A stretch of 64,000 nucleotides of DNA from Blasia pusilla (taxonomy: Eukaryota; Marchantiophyta; Marchantiopsida; Blasiales): the NCBI GenBank assembly GCA_050084515.1, contig CM114271.1, positions 61,938,001-62,002,000 of the forward strand, written 5' to 3'. Position 1 is the first letter of the stretch; each line of letters opens with the position of its first letter. The translations under genes and the position numbers were made by a program. Positions 57,114-64,000 of this stretch are shown one piece after another. The notes under the pieces are model-generated. The model searched no databases. It saw only the letters and a program-made list of their open reading frames with translations, and was not told the DNA's origin.

Positions 57114-59752
57114 ATGTTTTTTAATGACCTAAACCCTAAGCTAGGAAATCCTCCCGTGCGCGCTAAGCACCCTTTTCCCCGGGAGGATGTGTGTGTTTTC
57201 TTAAATGAAAATAGTAGTTTTTCGAGACCTTACACACACAACCTTCAAAAAATTGAGAAATTTGAACCACCCGCGGTAGCAATCCTACACACACGATTCA
57301 CGATTCTTTCTACCCTTCTGCTTGGGATCAATTTTTTTGGTCATATTCCCTACTATCTTTGGTGTCCCTTGGTATACGACCTTAGTACTCTTACTACCAA
57401 AGATGAGCAAGAGCGTGCCTTGGATATGGTCATGACACTCCATGCGATTTTATGATGTTTTCAAAAGTCTCTCAACAACGAATGAATGCTTAAATTTTCC
57501 CAGCTACGATATGAGTTGAACGATGTATTTCATATGAGCATATTCGATTTTCGTTCTCTTTAAGGATGAAAAAGTTATGTCTGGAGAAATTTTGCACGAG
57601 TCATTTAGTCGTATGAACATCCCTTCACCGTCTTCACTCTCACGTCTTTTAGGATAGATCGGTGGGATATAATAGAGCGCCTTCATGAGTAGTGGAGGAC
57701 ACACCCAGTAGGTCGAGGGTGACCTGCTGAGGCCCTTGGAAACATGAGATAGCAGGTTTCCCCTTCGTTTCGGCTCATTTGGAGCCATATTGAGGAACTT
57801 ACTATTTTAGGTAAGTACCATTTTGAGTATATGATCGACTTACTATTTTTGTTAAGTGGCCCTTGACCTCCTACATCAGGTCAAGAGCCAAGGAGGTGAC
57901 TTGGGAGAATAGGTTACCATGGAGAGAGCTTGGGAGAGGAGAGGGATATACCTCAAGGAGAGAGAGCTTGAGAGCTCATTCTCTCTTTGTTGAACCTCTT
58001 GGCATGAGGCGGCGGAGCTATGATACCTTGCCTTGTGAGTGTAACCCAAGCCTCTCATTAGGAGAATGGGTTTGGTTTGACATGAGAGAGAGGGCACACC
58101 TTTGAGAGCTATGGTGTGAGATGGTGGAGAGAGAGATTAGATCTTACTTTACAAAGAGAGAATAAGAGAATGAGAGAGTGAGAGAGCTTCATGGGGGAGC
58201 TCGCTGGTCACTCGCTGTTTTTGCAGGTTGGGAACTGTGTTCCCCGTTCAGCGGCTCATGGGAGTGCTCACCGGAGCAAGGGCTGCTTTCATTACTCTTT
58301 GCATTTGCCGATTTTTTGTGTGGAAGAGTGGCGCGCGGAAGCGCTGCCCAATTTCTGATAGGGATTGAGTATGGGGGCGGGTTGCCCCATGCTGGTGCTC
58401 TCAGGAGCACCATGTAGCTTGCTGATTTGTATTTTTACAGATGTTACATTTTTGTTGGGAGAAATTAGCGCGGGAGCGCTGCCGAATTTTGTGTAGGAGA
58501 AAGAGACATTGGGCTTTACGACAGTCCCTGTCAGTTTTTACTGAAATGTTTGATTCTAAATATTTTTTAATGGTAGCATAGATCGTGAAGCTGTGCACGC
58601 TATGTAACAAACAGTGCACAATTTGGAGTTGCGAGCAAAAAGTTATGGTCAATCTTGTAAAGCTGCCATTGCTAGGCGATTTTTAGGGTTAAATCGTGCA
58701 AACCCTAAATCAGCCGCCACATCGGCGGCGGCCGTCGCCATCATAGTCACCATCAACGGTCGACGGTCAACCGTCACCGTCATCGGTCGGCCATCACCAT
58801 CAGTGGTCAACCGTCACTGTCAAGGGTCCACCGTCCATTGTCCACCCTTTCGGTGCCATTGCCGCTATTACGGAGTGGAGGGTCTTCCATGACGTTCGTT
58901 GATTCCTTGACTTGCGTCGCCACCACGTACTTTGTTTTGGCCGCCACCGTCATCGCAGTTTCTTCATCAACCAGTGAAGGCAGATGACCTCCGGTTATGG
59001 TGTTTGAGTTTTGATTTCATGCTGCTATGTTGTGATTGGTAGCCGCTCGAGGACGATCGAGTATCGTGCCGTGAAGCCCGTAGCCGCAACGCGCCGCCGA
59101 TTGCCGCGCCGTGCCGCTCGTGGCCGCACCGCACCATCTCGATCACGGAGCCGCACCATCATTGTGGAGCAGAGTGTGGGATTATTATTGATTGAGGAGG
59201 GTATGCCGCCGAGTGCCGCATCCCACCATCGAGGGCCGTGCCGTTCAGAGCCGCCGTTCGTGCCGCTGCAACGCCGCACCGCCGTTCGTTGGGACCGCAC
59301 TGTCTATCGAGGAGTTTTGAGCAGCATCAGTATGGGAGGAGTATGACTTGCTGATTGGAGGAGTTGTCTCCACGATCGAGTTGGGGTCGAGATTTGCAGT
59401 TGCTGAGGAGCGACATCGACATGTGTTCAGGTTACCCATTCTGGTCCTTTACCCTGCACGTGTGAGGGATTCTGGGATTTATTTGGGGATATTGGGTGTG
59501 TGGATGCTGAGAGCATCATTTATGTATGTGGTTTAGGGGACATAGACCTGTGTGGGATGTCCGGAATTGAGGGTAGGTAGTCGATGAGATGATAGCCTGG
59601 TCGATTTGCCGCACCACGCCGCGTGTTACCGCACGTTACACGTCTCGGGGAGAGAGAGTGTAGATCGAGTGCCGCATGTTTGGGATGAGTGATTGAGGGA
59701 TTCCTCACGAGGTTCAGAGTGATCGGGTGAGAGGGGCACAAGGGTCATCACG
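57114..59752 (+). other. Leader/LTR-type sequence upstream of gypsy C gag
   Basis: Non-coding sequence with retroelement leader character. It has GA-rich stretches at 57890-58190, a 7-bp-stem hairpin GGTGCTC/GAGCACC near 58398-58415, a GTCACCGTC-type degenerate repeat at 58750-58850, and a GCCGCACCGC-type degenerate repeat at 59070-59290. It probably includes the 5' LTR and leader of copy C, but without the 3' LTR in the window the boundary cannot be set. Short frames here (57114-57455 +, 57504-57788 -) are not called. Confidence 0.4.
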
Positions 59753-59872
59753 GAGTCTGTTCGGGACTTTGAGAGGCGAGGTGGTGAACCCGAGAGTAGC
59801 TCTAGAGGTTTTACGCGGAGTGGCGCGAGGTTTCGAGGGTCTCCACGTGAGGGACCACCTCAACCTCCTTCT

Positions 59873-61398
59873 GTGTCATCGTCAGACGAGGGGGAGGGTG
59901 TAGAGGAGTTTGTGAGCACATCGCCACACATTGTGAGTGGTCCTACCAGTTTGGCGTACGAGATGGACGATCGGGGTAGAGGACCGCGTAGGTTTTCAGG
60001 TGCAGTAGGCACGATTGAGTTGCACGATTTTATAGCAAAGTTTAGGAGTTGGTGCGACTCCCAACGGGCTAGGAACTCTAGAGAGTTCAACCCGTTTACA
60101 ACATGGAACGGTATGTTCCAGCATTTAGAGGGGGCGCCCATGGACGATTACCATGAGTTCTCTCAGAGATATGCATGTGAGATCGAGGCGTGGAGGCTCT
60201 ACTATGACCCATATTATGTGTCATGGACGGAGCCGTTCCCAGATGAGGAGGAGGAGTCGAGAGGCTCGCCTCTTCCACTAGTGACGTTTTAGGAGGGTCA
60301 CTTTCGACAGAGCGATTGCACCGTCTAGTCGGGTTCGTCCCGAGGTTCAACCATGTGGTTGAGTTCTTTTTGAGTTGAGGGCGAGCTACCGTGGGGGTAC
60401 GGACGGAGAAGTTGCGGAGCATCCATGACTTCCAGAGGCGCTCGGGTGAGAGTTTGCGTGAGGCTTACAATCGCTTGCGCCGGTTGATCAACGTCACTCA
60501 GGGGGTGACAAAGGCTCAGCTATCCGGTCATGGTATGCGATCTTTTGGACCGGACCTGCGGACACGGGTGCGGGAGGGGTGCTTTTATGAACACCTCCCC
60601 TACGTTGAGAGATGTTTTTAGGACCGCCGAGAACATTGAGCGCAACATGGCGGAGGAGAGCGTAGCCACCATGGGTTCTGGGCGAGAGCAGTCACGATTG
60701 TGTGCACCACCTGTGCAACAACGTGGACTCCGAGATAGGTCGACTGTGGCACCACAAGCTCGGGGAGGATACCTGGGAGGCCGTGCCACGAGACCGCGCC
60801 TTCATATGCGGCTCAAAGAAATTTGCCGCCTACTATTACTTGTTGGTCATGTGGTGGAGCCCATCATCATCGCGATTGCACTCGTCAGGGTCATGGACGT
60901 GTGCCTCAGCATGGAGGAGGAGATGGTGTTGCACCAGGAGGTTATCAGTGTGACTATTGTTAGAGGTATGGTCATACACGCGCCAGGTGTTTTGGTTTAC
61001 ATCCTGAGTTACGTTTGGACCGAGGGCCAGAGAGGGCACCAGAGCGAGTAGCCGGTCCGGGTGGGCCTAGAGATCGTGCTCCAGGTGGTCCCGTTGGGGG
61101 ACGAGGAGCTGGAGTTTCCCGACAGGGTGGTGGAGCTGCCCGTGGAGGAGGTAGAGTACCACCACCTAGACGCACCGAGGGAGATGCTAGACGTGAGGTT
61201 GGGATGGTTGCTCAGATACAACAACTACAGGAGCAGATTGCCGCTATGGCATTGAGGTTACCCGATGCCGGATCCGTGGCATCGACATCATATGGAGCAG
61301 CCAGAGATCTGGAGGATCCTGGATGGATGTGCGGGGTTGCCCAGATGGAGGCCGCCGCAGTTGTGACGCGTGGAGCAGCCGCAGAGTTGGATCCATAG
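59873..61398 (+). pseudogene. Gag of gypsy C
   Basis: The frame to 60292 includes MDDRGRG, RFSGAVGTIELHDF and FNPFTTWNGMFQHLEGAPM, matching A. A second piece at 60391-60621 has RTEKLRSIHDFQRRSGESL. The zinc knuckle (about 60951-60992) reads CDYC, then a TAG stop, RYGHTRARC, so the C-x2-C-x4-H-x4-C spacing survives but the frame is broken there. The final piece, 61015-61398, has an Arg/Gly/Pro-rich segment and QIQQLQEQIAAMALRL, ending with VAQMEAAAVVTRGAA as in A and B. Confidence 0.75.
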
Positions 61399-61443
61399 CG
61401 AGGGGAAGCCAGAAGACAGACTAGGCTTCCTCAATCTTTCACG

Positions 61444-62070
61444 TTGTCCGAAGCGATGAGGACCCCATCGATGGGTCCTCATCAAAGTTCCTGGAGAGTT
61501 GGTAATGTTGTTGGTGTGCAAGCACGGAGGGCGATGGGAGAAGCGAGTGCGACGACTCCTATTGTTGATGCTCAGGAGGGGCATGTGTCAAGCACGTTGT
61601 TGGGGGCGGCCACCGTTGTGTACCGCACTCCTTTATTTTCTGCTTCCGATGTTGTGACGTTGGGGGGTACGCCCGCCGAGGCTTTTCGGCTGGCCGCTTC
61701 ACTATGTGAGCGCGGAGTTGGAGTTCCTACATCACGTTCAAAGGTGATTGCAGAGGAGGTGATGGACCTGCCCTTGGAGCGGATGCTCGGGCCGTCCACG
61801 TCAGATTCATGGCAGGCTGCGGCTGCTAGGATGGCGGAGATGCCCGCTAGACCCGCGATAAAGTGTGCCATGGCTTCTCCTGGTGTTGTGTTGCTGGATA
61901 ACTGAGGAGAGGTCTTCCAGTTGGTGAGTCCTGGAGGTAGAGCTTTTAGTCCGCAGCGCATCTTGTTGGATTCAGGAGCGCAACCCTTGATGTTGGGGAA
62001 AGCGTCATTCAGAGGATTGGGCTTGAGGAGAGCCGATGTGGAGTGTTGTCCATTTGAGATCTGAGACATC
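61444..62070 (+). pseudogene. Aspartic protease region of gypsy C
   Basis: The linker frame 61444-61905 matches A (EAFRLAASLCERGVG and SWQAAAARMAEMPA). After one stop, the active site RILLDSGAQPLMLGKA lies at about 61960-62010, with the DSG triad. VECCPFEI follows. Confidence 0.75.
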
Positions 62071-62639
62071 CTTGGGTGGAGCGAGTACCACCACGATATA
62101 TCACCCGACAGAGGTCGTGGTGAGGATTCGCCGGGACATCCTGAGATGAGTCCGTAGTGCGCGCCAAGGCGATAGTGACGATTTGAGTCCTCGACGTCTT
62201 GGTTGGTGGAGCGATGTTATACCCGATGGGGTTTCCCCTGGATTCTTGGGAGGAGTCGGCATCCTCTGAGACCAGGATGGTAGTCGGTGATGGGCGCCTT
62301 AGCTCATTACCCGTTCGATTCACGAGTGCGATGATTGAGCAACGCGGCCAGGAGAGATGGCGACCTTAGCAAGATTTAGCAGTGCCATCACTTGGCCTAG
62401 TGATTTGATTGAGGGACATATCCATGCAGAGGATACTCCCGTTCCTGACATTTCTATGGAGAGGAGTGTTATGGTAGCTGCATCATTCCGTGGAGGAGAG
62501 GTGCCGTTGTGGGGCTCGGACCGAGGAGCTTCAACGATTGGCGGATCGCAAGACGCGGACAGCGTGGAGCAAGGCGTTTGCACCAGAGCGTGACGGGTCT
62601 GAGGAACCCGAGGTAGCGGGGAGTGTTACGATGACACCC

Positions 62640-63618
62640 TTGGATACTACACCCATTGTGTGGTGTACCCCGGAGGAGGGTATTCGAGTGTTAGATCTCT
62701 TTGGAGGGATTAGCACCGGGTTAGTCATTGCTTTTTTGCACGAGAGTGCGAGTACATCAATACTTGTATGTGGAGAGTGATGATGTTGCGGCGCGTCTCA
62801 CTACGACATGTGGCGCAATTACGCCTACGTTTTCCCAACTTATTTATGCGTCCGCAGATCTGGGTACCGAGTTCCCCTGAGGGATATTTTGTTGTTGGGG
62901 GCGCAGGACTTAGAGCGGGTAGGAACCATTGATTTGGTCATTGCCGGTTGGCCATGTCAGGGCCAACCGAGTGCTGGACGAGGCAGCGGGTTGGTTGACA
63001 CTCGGTCCAGGTTGTTTTGGGAGATGTTGAGGGTCTTACGGCGATTGGGAGCACCGATCTCGTTCTCCAGCCTACATTCTGGAGAATGTGCCGATCTTAG
63101 GAGACTCCAGGTCACGGGTCGTGACGCGTTCTCCAGCCTACATTCTGGAGAATGTGCCAATCTTAGGAGACTCCAGGTCACGGGTCGTGACGAGTGCTCA
63201 TCAGGTGCGTGCCTGGATCGGCCCAACAGTGTTCTTGGATGCGGCGAGTGTAGGTTCTAGAGCCCATCGCCCGCGTCTATGGTGGACCAACTTGGTGCCC
63301 CATGCGGTGTTATGGAGGGCGTATGCGAGAGTGGAGCGCCCCTCCCCTTTGTTAGTGGATTCCATTCTGGATCCAAGTCGTCGATCACAGGCTGTGAGGC
63401 ACGATGATCGACCATCGCTGACTGTGGTCAACAGGGTAGGCAAGCCGCGGGCAGCCTTGCCCACGTTTGTGAGTTTTCCCGCTTCCTATGCATACAAGGA
63501 GGCCGGTCCTGGCTTGGTTTGGGATGACCAGGTTCAGCGGTTGGTGGAGCCCAATGCCGATGAGAGAGAGCGAGCGATGGGATTTCCCACACGAGTGACG
63601 GTAGTACCATCAGTGTAA
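62640..63618 (+). pseudogene. C5-cytosine DNA methyltransferase of gypsy C (catalytic PCQ intact)
   Basis: Motif I GIRVLDLFGGISTGL lies at about 62680-62725. After a frameshift, YLYVESDDVAARL (motif II/III-like) and then motif IV VIAGWPCQGQPSAGRGSGL (about 62938-62995, catalytic Cys present) follow. A second frameshift lies near 63040-63060. From 63061 the frame is open to 63618: the ENV segment YILENVPILGDSRSRVVT occurs twice because of a 66-bp duplication, then VFLDAASVGSRAHRPRLWW (motif VIII-like), and ADERERAMGF near the C-terminus. Compared with A, every catalytic motif is better kept, but at least two frameshifts and the duplication make it non-functional as it stands. Confidence 0.85.
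63061..63192 (+). repeat. 66-bp in-frame tandem duplication of the methyltransferase ENV motif
   Basis: Units 63061-63126 and 63127-63192 are identical except for one base (CCGATC versus CCAATC). The length is 22 codons, so the reading frame continues through both. Each unit also contains an 8-bp inverted repeat (TTCTCCAG ... CTGGAGAA). Copies A and B do not have the duplication: A has a single ENV segment and B has lost it. Confidence 0.95.
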
Positions 63619-63639
63619 GAGGCATCACGACGCCATGTC

Positions 63640-63990
63640 TTGGGTCAGGCGATGGATCTGAACTGCTTGACATGGATCCTCAGCTTGGGAGTGGCTGAGC
63701 AGCGTTGTATGAGATCGCGACAGATCACAGCGGTTGCGTCGGTGAGCCCCATGCCTACCGAGACGGTGGAGGCAGTGGCTGGGGGCGAGACTCGAGGAGA
63801 TCTACGCACCAGGGGAGATCGGGAGAGACACCCTTGGACTTCTTGGGATTTTTTGAAGGTACGCAAGGAGATGATAGCCATAGCATCGAGCGTGGCTTCG
63901 GGCACTGCACGTGGAGGAGATCAGAGTTTGCAGTTGGCTGCAAGAGAGCGGCCGAGTGTTGTTGTTCGAGATGGGGTTGCACCATAGCAA
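63640..63990 (+). pseudogene. Post-methyltransferase linker of gypsy C
   Basis: The frame begins GQAMDLNCLTWILSLGVAEQ, matching the corresponding sequence of A (GQAMDLNCLTWIVSLGMAE), which in A leads into the reverse transcriptase. No domain is recognised in it. Confidence 0.55.
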
Positions 63991-64000
63991 CCACCGATAC

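Larger units (their letters stand above)
59753..64000 (+). mobile_element. Ty3/gypsy copy C with DNA methyltransferase (runs off the right edge)
   Basis: Same family as A in + orientation: gag (about 59873-61398), protease (about 61444-62070), linker, methyltransferase (about 62640-63618), then the post-methyltransferase linker shared with A (AMDLNCLTWILSLG). RT, RNase H, integrase and the 3' LTR would lie beyond position 64000. Sequence is more GC-rich than A, with an apparently better-preserved methyltransferase, but frameshifts and stops are present in gag and in the methyltransferase. Confidence 0.8.

Overview
This is nuclear DNA of a land plant. Three conserved plant genes with clean GT-AG introns were assembled by hand: an AVT3-type amino acid transporter, a 16-exon methionine aminopeptidase 1 and an ABP1-type cupin. 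A fourth multi-exon gene on the + strand was not recognised. The rest is TE-rich, AT-rich intergenic DNA. No sequence feature fixes the species. A non-seed plant is only a guess, based on the unusual retroelement and on an ABP1 without a KDEL tail.

Layout. 1-2866: a decayed hAT/DUF4371-type transposase gene split by a 1,003-bp solo LTR with a 5-bp target duplication. A 31-bp perfect hairpin follows it, and a second decayed hAT copy lies on the - strand at 4.3-5.1 kb. 5.7-8.36 kb: a Ty1/copia polyprotein relic, cut off inside the reverse transcriptase. 8.36-18.0 kb (- strand): a nearly complete but decayed Ty3/gypsy element, copy A. 18.0-21.9 kb: an inverted fragment of a related element's 3' end, then mostly non-coding DNA with degenerate tandem repeats. 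21.95-24.30 kb (-): AVT3-like transporter, with a G-box minisatellite about 1.3 kb upstream. 25.9-29.5 kb: AT-rich, nothing recognised. 29.56-35.60 kb (-): methionine aminopeptidase 1. 37.10-37.78 kb: an LTR of the copy-A type. 37.8-43.9 kb: small repeats, a Helitron-like fragment and repeat-rich DNA upstream of the next gene. 43.88-49.13 kb (+): the unrecognised gene, with a Lys/acidic linker and a Ser/Pro/Asn repeat tail. 51.35-53.61 kb (-): ABP1-like gene. 53.63-53.89 kb (-): a small single-pass membrane protein gene ending 13 nt before the ABP1 start. 54.40-56.69 kb (-): gypsy copy B, internally deleted. 57-64 kb (+): gypsy copy C, which runs off the window.

The main discovery is the gypsy family (copies A, B and C). 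Its gene order is gag (CCHC knuckle), aspartic protease (DSG), a C5-cytosine DNA methyltransferase, reverse transcriptase, RNase H, integrase, then a PHD finger after the integrase. The methyltransferase shows motif I (DLFGGI), motif IV (PCQ, intact in C), motif VI (ENV), a motif-VIII-like AHRPRLWW and a C-terminal ERAMGF motif. Copy C carries an in-frame 66-bp tandem duplication of the ENV segment. B keeps methyltransferase motif I but has lost protease and pol. Together they suggest a retrotransposon lineage that carried both a DNA methylation writer and a histone-reader-type finger. All three copies here are decayed. The family's LTRs have a mosaic structure with a 138-bp module and clustered inverted repeats around the TATA box.
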